Assembly (NCBI GenBank): GCA_902779125.1
Contig: CACZAC010000018.1
Coordinates: 1 to 64,000, forward strand
Reading direction: 5' to 3'
Source of the DNA: an uncultured Bacteroidales bacterium
GTDB lineage: Bacteria; Bacteroidota; Bacteroidia; Bacteroidales; Muribaculaceae
DNA: 64,000 nt
Below the pieces are notes generated by a model, which had not been told where the DNA came from, searched no databases, and saw only the letters and a program-made list of their open reading frames with translations. Positions 33,547 to 42,183 of the stretch are shown here, one piece after another. Each line of letters starts with the position of its first letter. Within the stretch, counting starts at the first letter, position 1. A program made the position numbers and the translations under genes.

Positions 33547-35166
33547 ATGAAAAGAAATCTGCCCATCTGGCTTACAATCGCCATCGCTCTGATAGCGTTT
33601 GCGGCAGGCTTTATCATTGACCGTCATTACATGAATTACTCTTCAAGACATGATGTCAACGACCCCAAGGTGAAAGCCATTCTCGACCTCATCACAGAGG
33701 AGTATGTGGATACTTTGAACTTTGATGAACTCATAGAGAGGAGCATCCCGTTGATTCTGAGAGGACTTGACCCCCACACCAGTTATTTCGATGCCCAAAA
33801 TTCCAAGATTTCACGGAATCATCCCGATGGGGTCATTCCTGACATCGGTGCTGTCCTCATCATCTTCAACGATACGATTCATGTTGAATGTATTGTTCCC
33901 GCTGGTCCAAGTGATATAGCCGGCATCCTGCCAGGTGACTGTATCGTGAAGATTGACGGGCAACCAACCGACAACATCAAGAAAAACTCAGGTGAGGTCT
34001 TCAAACTCTTGAGCGGACCCAATGGCAGCAAGGTCACGTTGAGCGTGCAACGCCATGGCTACCCCAAAGTTCTTGACTTTACAGTGACACGCAACAGGAT
34101 TGTAAAGAAAACCCTTGATTCCTACTACATGCTTGACAAGAACACGGGATATATCAAGGTCAACCAGTTTGAACGCAACACTTATAAAGAATTTGAGCAG
34201 GCTTTAACCCAACTGAAAGACCAAGGCGCCAAGCGCTTCATGATAGACCTAAGAGGCAATGGCGGAGGCTATATGGAAATTGCGGTGCTCATGGCTAACG
34301 AGTTCTTGTCTGAAGGTCAACCGATAGTCACCACACGCGGCAGGCGCAAGAAGTACAATCATCCATACAAGAGTGACGGAAAAGGGAAATTCCAGAATGT
34401 CGAACTTGCAGTCCTTATCGACGAATACAGCGCCAGCGCCAGTGAGATCTTTGCAGGCGCTCTCCAGGATAATGACCGTGCTCTCATCGTGGGTCGTCGC
34501 TCCTTTGGAAAGGGTTTGGTGCAGAATGACTTCATCCTCTCTGACAGCAGTATTATCCGACTTGCTGTAGCACGCTACTATACCCCAAGCGGCCGCTGCA
34601 TCCAAAAGAACTACAAGCATCAAGAGACCCGCTACTATGATGATGAACTGCTGGAACGTTTCAAACACGGCGAACTCTACAACAGGGACAGCCTCAGGAT
34701 TGACAAGAACCAGGTATTCACTACGCTGCACGGCCGAACGGTCTATGGCGGTGGCGGCATCATCCCCGACATCTTTGTTGCGCGAGACACGGCAGGAATT
34801 ACCAATTACTACATTGATGTTGAAAATGCCGGTCTGTTACAGCGTTTTGCCTTTACCTATTGCGAGAAAAACCGCGCGACCCTTGAGCAGATGAGCGACT
34901 ACAAGCAATTCTTGCGTACGACGCCTATCGATAATGATATTGTCAAAGAATTTGCCGAATTTGCCGCAGCCTACGGCATAGCTCCGCGATGGTTCTACAT
35001 CAACCAGTCCCGTAATCTGATTTTAACCAAGATTAAGGCAATCATCGCCCACGATATCTTTGGTCCAGAGGGCTATTCCTTCATCGTAAACCGCAACGAT
35101 AACACTGTTCAGGCTGCCCTCAAGGCATTAAGCAGGCACAAAGCCGCGTTCCCGATTACCGAATAA
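33547..35166 (+). CDS. S41-family carboxyl-terminal processing protease, copy 2
   Basis: 539 residues, collinear with the preceding gene over its whole length, so a tandem duplication. Anchor, PDZ, Ser (SASASEIFAGA) and Lys (SFGKGLVQ) are all kept, so both copies look active. The PDZ carboxylate-binding loop differs most (GIGISFVM in copy 1, DIGAVLII here), suggesting different substrate tails. The two are separated by only 18 bp and are probably co-expressed. Confidence 0.92.
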   Translation: MKRNLPIWLTIAIALIAFAAGFIIDRHYMNYSSRHDVNDPKVKAILDLITEEYVDTLNFDELIERSIPLILRGLDPHTSYFDAQNSKISRNHPDGVIPDIGAVLIIFNDTIHVECIVPAGPSDIAGILPGDCIVKIDGQPTDNIKKNSGEVFKLLSGPNGSKVTLSVQRHGYPKVLDFTVTRNRIVKKTLDSYYMLDKNTGYIKVNQFERNTYKEFEQALTQLKDQGAKRFMIDLRGNGGGYMEIAVLMANEFLSEGQPIVTTRGRRKKYNHPYKSDGKGKFQNVELAVLIDEYSASASEIFAGALQDNDRALIVGRRSFGKGLVQNDFILSDSSIIRLAVARYYTPSGRCIQKNYKHQETRYYDDELLERFKHGELYNRDSLRIDKNQVFTTLHGRTVYGGGGIIPDIFVARDTAGITNYYIDVENAGLLQRFAFTYCEKNRATLEQMSDYKQFLRTTPIDNDIVKEFAEFAAAYGIAPRWFYINQSRNLILTKIKAIIAHDIFGPEGYSFIVNRNDNTVQAALKALSRHKAAFPITE

Positions 35167-35308
35167 ACCGCGCTTTAACTGCGACCATTTCACCACCAGA
35201 AACAATAAAATGATTGTCAATGAGGGTACTTATTCCATGACTACATACCCAAGCCAGAGACAGTGAAATTGACAGATATCTCTATAATTAATTATTAGTG
35301 TCCCTTAA

Positions 35309-35581
35309 AACATCGTAGATGTTAGCGGTTCGAAGAACCGATTTCAATGTGAAAGACCATGCAAGAACCTCGTAGGGGTTCGCAGCTTGGTCCCTGAACG
35401 AGATGGGAACGTGCCTCGAAGAGGAACTTTATGATTTCCTGGCATTTTGCAATTGCAAAAGTTCATCTTCGATGCACTATTCACTGGTTATCATGGTCAC
35501 CAAGCTACGCCCATCTTCGATGGGCTTGCATGGTGTTTCACACAAAGTCGGGCCTTCGACCCGCCTTGTCTCTCCGAGACA
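35309..35581. repeat. Inverted pair of four-hairpin units with GNA triloops
   Basis: Plus-strand unit (35309-35430) and minus-strand unit (35581-35458) flank the 16-bp palindrome TTTTGCAATTGCAAAA (35445-35460). Each holds four hairpins in the same order. Plus: 35309-35323 GTA, 35326-35340 GAA, 35365-35381 GTA, 35414-35424 GAA. Minus: 35581-35567 GGA, 35563-35549 GAA, 35525-35509 GAA, 35474-35464 GAA. Every loop is GNA closed by C-G. Shared unpaired words are TGTGAAA, ACCATGCAAG and AGCTTGGT. Stem sequences differ between units but pair in both. No gene is seen; 35167-35308 and 35582-35700 show nothing else. Confidence 0.85.
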
Positions 35582-35700
35582 TAAAACCAAGTCCCCAAAT
35601 CGGCAATTTCTAATAACTGATTTATTTCCAATTAATTAAACATGATGCTGCTTTTTTACCAGACACCAATAATAATCAATTTGGATTAGGACACAGTTAT

Positions 35701-35745
35701 AATGAAGATGACGAGGCAGAGGTAATCTGTCTCGTCATCTTCATT
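35701..35745. terminator. 20-bp perfect-length hairpin, probable bidirectional terminator
   Basis: The arms 35701-35720 and 35726-35745 pair over 20 bp with one G-U, with loop GGTAA. It lies 18 bp after the stop of the minus-strand 3D-domain gene and is followed on the plus strand by TCTTT. The exceptional stem length is noteworthy, while the U-tracts are weak. Confidence 0.6.
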
Positions 35746-35762
35746 TCTTTAATGTGAACTCA

Positions 35763-36167
35763 TCATTTTTGAGCTCGGTCAGCGTTCTTCTTACGAATGG
35801 TGACGGCTCCGTTACGGAAGTTGTACTTGTCACCTCTGGGAGTGAGGAAATCGATGCGTTTGCGCAGGCGCGGTCCCATCTTGTCCTTCACCACCCATTC
35901 GCCATTGATGGCGGGGGTGGACTCACTCTCCACAATAATCACGTCGCCCATTTTGAAGCCATGTTGCTTGAACATGTCATGCGAGAGAGCGACCCATCGA
36001 ATCTGATAGTTTTTCAACTTATCATAATTGATTCGGTCTCCGCTTGCTGTTACCCATCCAGCACCACCCTGTCCCGGGTGATATTTGGTGGCATGCAGTT
36101 TAAAATCCTGCCCCACGGCAGACACAGCAATCACAACAGCAAGCGCTAAAAAAAATCGTCTTAGCAT
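35763..36167 (-). CDS. Secreted 3D/RlpA-like double-psi beta-barrel protein
   Basis: 134 residues with a signal peptide (MLRRFFLALAVVIAVSAVGQ). The mature part has DPBB/3D-domain features: an early TKYHPGQGGAG, central WVALSHDMF, GDVIIVES, and the closing GEWVVKDKMGPRLRKRIDFL with the typical Asp. This fold occurs in lytic transglycosylases and RlpA. The family's activity in Bacteroidota is not established. It has a canonical promoter 25 bp upstream. Confidence 0.7.
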   Translation of the reverse strand: MLRRFFLALAVVIAVSAVGQDFKLHATKYHPGQGGAGWVTASGDRINYDKLKNYQIRWVALSHDMFKQHGFKMGDVIIVESESTPAINGEWVVKDKMGPRLRKRIDFLTPRGDKYNFRNGAVTIRKKNADRAQK

Positions 36168-36192
36168 AAGTTGTTAGTAATTGGTTCGTCAT

Positions 36193-36225
36193 GCAAAGGT
36201 ATGTAAATCATTTGAATTGACCAAA
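36193..36225 (-). promoter_or_regulatory. Canonical promoter of the 3D-domain gene
   Basis: Minus-strand TTTG (36225-36222) and TACCTTTGC (36201-36193) are 20 bp apart. Confidence 0.7.
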
Positions 36226-36413
36226 TATTTGGGGCATAAAGTGACACCTCAGCAAGGCCAAATTTGCCGATAAAGCCAGTGTTTACGGCGGTTTCGGGCC
36301 ATCTTCAGACAAGTGCTGAAAAATGGCTTCAATTTGGGAAAAACACGAAAAATCGACCTAAAAAACAAAAAACACGCCAAACGATGGATTAGCCGTATAA
36401 AGCGAAAAACTAA

Positions 36414-37199
36414 TCAGAAAGAGTAGTCTAGAATAGTGGGATTGAAGTGGATTTCGCGGTTCAAAAACAAGCGATCCATGGCGCCATCGGCAAGCAGTTG
36501 CTGAGTGGTGCCCGTGAGCACCTCACGGTCGGTAGTGATTAGCCATAATTCATCAGCCAGCATCAGTGACTGGGAGATGTCGTGGCTGGAGAGCAATACA
36601 GCCTTGCCACGGTCATGTGCAAGGGTCTGAAGCAAGCGCATCGTCTCGATGCGGCTAGCCACATCCAGGAAGGCTGTCGGTTCATCAAGGATGATGATGG
36701 GCGTCTGCTGGGCCAGGGCACGTGCAATCATCGCCTTCTGGCGCTCACCATCGCTCAATGATGCCATATAGTCATTTGCCTTACTGATGATGCCAGCATC
36801 AGCCATCGATTGCTGGATGATAGCGCGATCCTCATCATCCAGTCGTCCTAAGAACCCCGTGTGGGGCTGTCGTCCCAGTCCCACCAGTTCAGTAACCGTC
36901 AGAGCTCCGGCCTGGATGCGCTCGGTAGAAACGAGTCCGATGATTCGGGAACGGTCTTTCTGACTCATTTCCAGCAAGTCACGGCCGTTCACCTCGATAG
37001 AACCCGCCAACGGGCGTTCATCGCATGTGAGGGCACGCAACAGGGTTGATTTGCCAGCACCATTCTGCCCGAGCAAAGCAACCAATTTTCCTTTCTCAAG
37101 GTTAAGGTTCAATCCACTAAGCAGTGTGGTTGTCTGGCTGCCATTGCGGTAGCCGACTGCAAGTTCACGAGCGGTTAATATTGCGTTATTTTCTTTCAT
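36414..37199 (-). CDS. ABC importer ATPase (cobalamin/iron type)
   Basis: 261 residues. Walker A GQNGAGKST, signature LSDGERQK, Walker B IIILDEPTAFLD and the switch His in LLSSHD are all present. The sequence is of the BtuD/FecE/FhuC group, which powers import of metal chelates through FecCD-type permeases. It is the last gene of a minus-strand run, 55 bp after the permease gene. The substrate is unknown: vitamin B12, haem or siderophore are possible. Confidence 0.92.
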   Translation of the reverse strand: MKENNAILTARELAVGYRNGSQTTTLLSGLNLNLEKGKLVALLGQNGAGKSTLLRALTCDERPLAGSIEVNGRDLLEMSQKDRSRIIGLVSTERIQAGALTVTELVGLGRQPHTGFLGRLDDEDRAIIQQSMADAGIISKANDYMASLSDGERQKAMIARALAQQTPIIILDEPTAFLDVASRIETMRLLQTLAHDRGKAVLLSSHDISQSLMLADELWLITTDREVLTGTTQQLLADGAMDRLFLNREIHFNPTILDYSF

Positions 37200-37254
37200 C
37201 TGTCAGAAATTCATTATTTGTGAATTATGGCTGCATCTACCCAGAGACTCCAAA

Positions 37255-38289
37255 CTAATTAAAATACTGGATGCGACGCCGATTAAGGATGATATACAAG
37301 ATGATGGGCACACCGATAATCGGCGTGATGGCATTGATGGGAATAATACCATGAGGATTGATTACACTGACTAAAGCACATAGCAGAGCAATATCAGCAC
37401 CCGCAAGAATGGTAGCAGGAATCAAGCGGCTATGGTTACTCGTGCCTAGAGACAAGCGTGCGATGTGCGGCACCGCAAGGCCAATAAAGCCGATGGGGCC
37501 GCAAAAAGCGGTCACAACAGCAGTGAGCACACCGGTTATGAGCAAGAGGACATTGCGCGACCGCGTCACGTTCACACCCAAGTTGCGGGCATAACGGGAA
37601 CCCAGCAACATGGCGTTCAACGGCTTGACCATGAGAGCTGAGCCAATTAGTGCAAGGATGATGATACCGGCATAAACCGGCATTTGCGCTACACTCACAC
37701 CCGAGAAATTGCCGAATCCCCAAGACACATAGTTGTGAACGCCCTCCTCGGTAGCCACCGAGTTGAGCAACTGCACGACACTCGACGTGAGGTAACTCAC
37801 GAGAATACCGATAATGAGCAACATCGTGTTACTGCGTACAATCATCGAAAAAGCGATGAGCAGCACCAGCACCACACCAGCACCAATAAGCGCCCCTACC
37901 AGAATAGCGATGTAACTGCCCACGTTTTCACCCAGCAGTCCACCCAAAGATCCCCCCATCGCAAGAATGACAATGGCGACGCCGAGGCCAGCACCCGACG
38001 ATACACCTAGAATAGAAGGACCGGCAAGCGGGTTGTTGAAAGTCGTCTGCAACAACAGGCCCGAGATGGAGAGCGCTGCTCCTGCCAGTGCCGCTGTAGC
38101 AATCATGGGAATGCGAGACTGCAGAATGATAATGTCCCACGCCTTGTTGCCGCTACCCTTTCCCGAGAGAATGTCAACAATCCTGCCCACAGGAATGTCC
38201 ACAGAGCCGAAGGCGAGGCATGCCAATGCCAGCAGCACCAACAGCAACGTCAGAGCAATCACAGTAATGATATAGCGGCTACGGGTCAT
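37255..38289 (-). CDS. FecCD-family ABC permease (cobalamin/iron type)
   Basis: 344 residues with about ten membrane segments. Family motifs are SISGLLLQTTFNNPLAGPSILGVSSGAGLG and FCGPIGFIGLAVPHIAR (coupling helix), and the C-terminal GVPIILYII region. It forms the inner-membrane channel for the substrate delivered by the binding protein encoded 8 bp upstream. Confidence 0.93.
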   Translation of the reverse strand: MTRSRYIITVIALTLLLVLLALACLAFGSVDIPVGRIVDILSGKGSGNKAWDIIILQSRIPMIATAALAGAALSISGLLLQTTFNNPLAGPSILGVSSGAGLGVAIVILAMGGSLGGLLGENVGSYIAILVGALIGAGVVLVLLIAFSMIVRSNTMLLIIGILVSYLTSSVVQLLNSVATEEGVHNYVSWGFGNFSGVSVAQMPVYAGIIILALIGSALMVKPLNAMLLGSRYARNLGVNVTRSRNVLLLITGVLTAVVTAFCGPIGFIGLAVPHIARLSLGTSNHSRLIPATILAGADIALLCALVSVINPHGIIPINAITPIIGVPIILYIILNRRRIQYFN

Positions 38290-38297
38290 CCGGGTAA

Positions 38298-39422
38298 TTA
38301 TTCTATATGGTGATACATCTGAGATTCAACATCGGTAAACAGTTCGGGATGCATGATTGCTGCGAACTCACGCAACAACACTTCGGGATGGAACGGGATG
38401 CGGTCAAAGAAGTGTGTCTTGTCAGTGTCACAGACATAAACGTGCTTATTTTGGAACGCTGCCATTTCCTTGTTCAAATCGTATGCACCCTGCAAATCCT
38501 TCAGCGAATTGATATTGGTCCACTTGATAAACCAATAATCGGCATTTTGGGCAACAGCCAGCACCTGGTTGAAGTCCAACGCCAGTGACCCCGTATTCTT
38601 GTCATCAGCCCAAAAATAACTGCCGCCGGCATCAGCAAGAATCCGGGCCATGTAACTCTCGCCACCAGGAACGTTCCACACGCCATTGATGACCATTTCG
38701 GTCACCACAGTAGGACGGTTACTTGCTGCAGCCGCCTTTTCCTTCATGTCGTTATATGCCTTGACGACAGCGTTGTAGAGGCTGTCGGCCTCGTCACGCT
38801 TGCCGACTAATTCGCCATAAAACTTCACCCACTCGGCACGTCCCAACGGGTCATATTCCAGATAGTCAGCACACTCAATAATGGGAATATCCAAACTGGC
38901 AATCTGGCCATAGCTGGCATCCTGATAAGGCGACAACAGAATGGCATCGGGCTGCATTTCAATGACTTTTTCAACAGTAGGATTCATCGAATTGCCACAA
39001 TCAGCAATCTTGCCAGCAGCCACCCCAGAAGTGATAACCGAATCAGTAAAATACTGCTTATCCACAACACCGCGCACAGCATCGATTGCGCCCAGTTCAT
39101 CCAGCAGACTAGTGTGCACTGAGGAATAAACCAACGCATTACTGATGGGTGTACGCACGATAGTACCTTCAGGCAAATTTTTGGGCAGTTCTGAGTCACG
39201 GGGCACCATCACATAGCGGTGTAATACCCCACCCTTCCACGGGTCTCCAACAGTAACCAGTGTATAATCCGGAGTGCGCTGTATGGATAACAGTTTGGCA
39301 GCCGTTATCACCGAATCCTGTAAATCAAGCTGATTGCCTGCACCATGACCGTTCCTGAAGCAAGAGGTCATCAGCAAGCATATGACGAATAGTAATGTGA
39401 AATGATATCGTTTGATTGCCAT
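38298..39422 (-). CDS. ABC importer substrate-binding lipoprotein (cobalamin/iron type)
   Basis: 374 residues; the signal MAIKRYHFTLLFVICLLMTSC has a lipobox. Two Rossmann-like lobes joined by a long helix (about 215-240) fit the BtuF/FecB type-III fold. Motifs include RTPISNALVYSSVHTSLLDELGA and MQPDAILLSP. It captures the chelate in the periplasm for the permease encoded 8 bp downstream. It is the first of the three importer genes, 18 bp after a secreted protein gene. Confidence 0.88.
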   Translation of the reverse strand: MAIKRYHFTLLFVICLLMTSCFRNGHGAGNQLDLQDSVITAAKLLSIQRTPDYTLVTVGDPWKGGVLHRYVMVPRDSELPKNLPEGTIVRTPISNALVYSSVHTSLLDELGAIDAVRGVVDKQYFTDSVITSGVAAGKIADCGNSMNPTVEKVIEMQPDAILLSPYQDASYGQIASLDIPIIECADYLEYDPLGRAEWVKFYGELVGKRDEADSLYNAVVKAYNDMKEKAAAASNRPTVVTEMVINGVWNVPGGESYMARILADAGGSYFWADDKNTGSLALDFNQVLAVAQNADYWFIKWTNINSLKDLQGAYDLNKEMAAFQNKHVYVCDTDKTHFFDRIPFHPEVLLREFAAIMHPELFTDVESQMYHHIE

Positions 39423-39440
39423 AATAAAACGGTCAATAGG

Positions 39441-40079
39441 TTAACGGGGTGATTCACCTTCAATAAGGTCCAATATGTATGGCCTCATCTCATCATTTGT
39501 CACCCGTTTTACATACTCAATGAAATAATCCTCTATCATTATCGGCGACTTGTAATCCCTCATACTTTCATAGCGCTTGAGCAAGTCGGGATAGTCAGCA
39601 AGCAGTTCCTTGAGGACCTTAGGCGTCACCTTACTCACCCGGTGCTTCTCAAAATCAATATAGAAATAGAATACCTCATATTCTGCTTTCCAAGGATAGG
39701 AATATAAGACATAAGCTAACTTTTCGTTGAAATATAGCGGCACAAAATTCTTAAGCATCTTGGCATCACCCTTGAATTCACGCTGAAGATACCTGCTATT
39801 GATAACCCAGATGCTGTCATTTAATGAGGCAGCAATATGATCCTTGATATATACGAGTTTTTGCTTCTCATCTTTAATAGCGAATGTCGTTTCATAAGGC
39901 GACTCGTTAGTAATAATAGGTCTTTTTACTGTATCAGCAGGATTCAATTCAAAAATCTGTGACCACGAGTCATAGAAATAGACATTATCAAAAAAAGTGA
40001 CAAACTCGTCAAAAGCCATCGCCTGAAACGAGACCATGGCTAAGACAAATACCACAATATGTTGTTTCCACCGCTTCAT
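39441..40079 (-). CDS. Secreted protein of unknown function, paralogue B
   Basis: 212 residues with a signal peptide (MKRWKQHIVVFVLAMVSFQAMA). It is collinear with the next gene upstream: both have VYFYDSW/VYFYQSW, a late Pro-rich ESPYE/ETPYS, SRYL followed by K.F, VPLYFNEK/VPLYYNEK, YIDF, and a shared C-terminus (RVT.DEMRPYILDL). It resembles uncharacterised Bacteroidota secreted proteins, possibly DUF6563, but that is a recollection. It lies directly upstream of an ABC importer, so a linked role is possible. Confidence 0.7.
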   Translation of the reverse strand: MKRWKQHIVVFVLAMVSFQAMAFDEFVTFFDNVYFYDSWSQIFELNPADTVKRPIITNESPYETTFAIKDEKQKLVYIKDHIAASLNDSIWVINSRYLQREFKGDAKMLKNFVPLYFNEKLAYVLYSYPWKAEYEVFYFYIDFEKHRVSKVTPKVLKELLADYPDLLKRYESMRDYKSPIMIEDYFIEYVKRVTNDEMRPYILDLIEGESPR

Positions 40080-40131
40080 GATTGAAAAGATTTAAGCAAT
40101 TCAATATTAAAAAACCTCCTCATGGTAGATT

Positions 40132-40776
40132 TCATTCCACGAGGTCAAGAATATAGGGCTGCATGACGTCATCGGTAACACGCTCGATATACCTGAAGAA
40201 AAATTCCTCGACCATGTAGCGTTTCTTGTAGTCCTTCATGCCCTCAAATCGCATTTGCAAGTCGTGATAATCCTCCAGTAATTCACTCAAGTAATTGTGT
40301 GTCACCTTTCTCACACGACCGTTCTTAAAATCAATATAGTAATAATCAACGGGAAAAGTCATTTCATCATCATGGGCGAAAAGAATCTCCTTAACGCTCG
40401 GTTCACCAAGACAAGCGATATATGCCACTTTCTCGTTGTAGTACAATGGCACTAAATTATCAAACGCCCTGTCGTCGCACTGGAACTTATTCTTGAGATA
40501 TCTGCTGTTGGCATACCAAAGCCCGTCATGAGATACAGCGACGAAGCCACTCTTTTGAAGAGTCTCAATCGCCTCGTCGTTATCAGTCAGTACTCTGACA
40601 GAATACGGCGTTTCGGCTTCAATATACGGGTTTACAATGAGCACCCCAGGTGTCAAATCAAACACCTGTTGCCAAGACTGATAGAAATAGACAGTGTCAT
40701 TCCTTTCGGCAGCATATAACGAGCAGGATGTCGCCAATACCACCATCATCAGAAAATATCTTAAACTGGTTTTCAT
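40132..40776 (-). CDS. Secreted protein of unknown function, paralogue A
   Basis: 214 residues, signal peptide MKTSLRYFLMMVVLATSCSLYA (a Cys near 18 might make it a lipoprotein). It is the tandem paralogue of the 39441 gene with the same segment order and closing motif (RVTDDVMQPYILDL). It lies 10 bp after maf and 52 bp before its copy. Function is unknown. Confidence 0.7.
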   Translation of the reverse strand: MKTSLRYFLMMVVLATSCSLYAAERNDTVYFYQSWQQVFDLTPGVLIVNPYIEAETPYSVRVLTDNDEAIETLQKSGFVAVSHDGLWYANSRYLKNKFQCDDRAFDNLVPLYYNEKVAYIACLGEPSVKEILFAHDDEMTFPVDYYYIDFKNGRVRKVTHNYLSELLEDYHDLQMRFEGMKDYKKRYMVEEFFFRYIERVTDDVMQPYILDLVE

Positions 40777-40786
40777 ATCAATATCA

Positions 40787-41371
40787 TTAAAATGTTTTCA
40801 GTAATTGATAGAGTTTGCGTGTGGGTAGGCCCATCACGTTATAGAAATCTCCATTGATACCCGAGATGCCGATGTTGCCTATCCATTCCTGGATACCGTA
40901 TGCTCCGGCTTTGTCGAGCGGGCGATAATGCTTGATGTAGTAGTCTATCTCATCGTCGGTGAGGTCGGCAAAATGAACAATGCTTGTGTCAGCAAAAGAC
41001 TCGCTTCGGTCAACCGTGGTGACACACACGCCGCTGATGACCCGATGGGCGCGGCCCGAGAGGGCCCTTAACATGCGGTGGGCATCGGCTTCGCCTTCTG
41101 GCTTGCCGAGGACGGTTTCATCGAGCACGACGACGGTATCGGCGGTAATCAGCAGTTCATTGTCTTTGAGTGGATGTCCCTCGGCCTTAACTCGGGCAAG
41201 AAAGACAGGTATTTCCTCAATGGGCAGACTGGCAGGATAGGTCTCGTCGATGCCCTTGACGGTCTCGACACGGAACTTCACGCCCATATCATTAAGCAGT
41301 TCACGACGACGAGGCGAGTTACTGCCCAGTACCACATCATATTTTTCCAGATTATTGAGCATTGTCATCAA
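40787..41371 (-). CDS. maf: Maf family nucleotide pyrophosphatase
   Basis: 194 residues. Hallmarks are LGSNSPRRRELL at the N-terminus, the catalytic DTVV (ITADTVVVLDE), KPEGEADAHRMLRALSGR and AYGIQEWIG. Maf proteins hydrolyse non-canonical nucleoside triphosphates such as dTTP/UTP or modified pyrimidines. The start overlaps the end of the upstream Rossmann gene by 20 bp or less; ATGs at 41368 and 41362 are alternatives. Confidence 0.93.
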   Translation of the reverse strand: MMTMLNNLEKYDVVLGSNSPRRRELLNDMGVKFRVETVKGIDETYPASLPIEEIPVFLARVKAEGHPLKDNELLITADTVVVLDETVLGKPEGEADAHRMLRALSGRAHRVISGVCVTTVDRSESFADTSIVHFADLTDDEIDYYIKHYRPLDKAGAYGIQEWIGNIGISGINGDFYNVMGLPTRKLYQLLKTF

Positions 41372-42131
41372 TCGGATTACGGTTCATAATGGAATCAGAA
41401 ATCAAGCGGTAGATATCGCGTTTGTCACCTTGTAGCATCGCCAAGTGGCTGTCAATGACCTGAGTATCGTGACGAACAGCCGGTCCCGTCTGGGAACTGG
41501 CGGGTGCCAAGCGGTCGAGTTTTTCGACTGTTGTGCGGATGAGTGGCTTCATTGCGTCAAAGGGCAAGCCGGCACTGGTCAGCACCTCGTCGGCTAGAGT
41601 CCACATGTGGTTAGCAAAGTTGCATGAAAAGACAGCAGCGATATGCAACTGACGGCGCTTCTCGCTATCAGCCTCTACCACATGACGTGAGAGCAATTCG
41701 CCCAGTTCGCGCACATTTTCCAAGACATCGGCATTACGGGCCTCAATGAAAAAATGAACATCGTCAAGGGGAACGACCATCTGACGGGAGAACGACTGCA
41801 TGGGATAGAGCACGCCATAGCGAGAACGGTGTCCATCGAATAGGTCCATCGGTTTGCTGCCCGAAGTGTGTACCCATAAGGCTCCGTTATCAGCCGTAGC
41901 ACGAACGACATCGGCAATGGCATCGTCACGCACCGCGATGATATAGGCATCGGCATCAGGCACCAATGACTGCAAATCATTGGTAGCGTTTTCACAACCT
42001 ATTGCATCGGCTAATGCTTGAGCATGAGCAAGTTGGCGGCTATATATTTGAGCCACGTCACAACACGATGCCAATCCATGAGCCAGACTGGTTGCCACGT
42101 TTCCCGATCCTATAATTACTACTCGTTTCAT
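41352..42131 (-). CDS. Rossmann-like / DUF2520 oxidoreductase family protein
   Basis: 259 residues from ATG 42131, which puts the nucleotide-binding motif VVIIGSGNVATSLA at the very N-terminus; the in-frame ATG at 42173 adds a non-family extension. A C-terminal helical DUF2520 domain (AAVFSCNFANHMWTLADEVL) follows. These proteins resemble pyrroline-5-carboxylate reductase or F420-dependent oxidoreductases, but the reaction is unknown. It lies between prfA and maf. Confidence 0.87.
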   Translation of the reverse strand: MKRVVIIGSGNVATSLAHGLASCCDVAQIYSRQLAHAQALADAIGCENATNDLQSLVPDADAYIIAVRDDAIADVVRATADNGALWVHTSGSKPMDLFDGHRSRYGVLYPMQSFSRQMVVPLDDVHFFIEARNADVLENVRELGELLSRHVVEADSEKRRQLHIAAVFSCNFANHMWTLADEVLTSAGLPFDAMKPLIRTTVEKLDRLAPASSQTGPAVRHDTQVIDSHLAMLQGDKRDIYRLISDSIMNRNPIDDNAQ

Positions 42132-42183
42132 TTCCCAATGCAGAGATTTATTCTTATGACTCAAAAAAGCCAAGAAAGTTTAT

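Noticed and set aside
35403-35639. 78-codon open frame in the GNA-hairpin element
   Set aside because: Runs through four hairpins; the pairing pattern explains the sequence better than coding.
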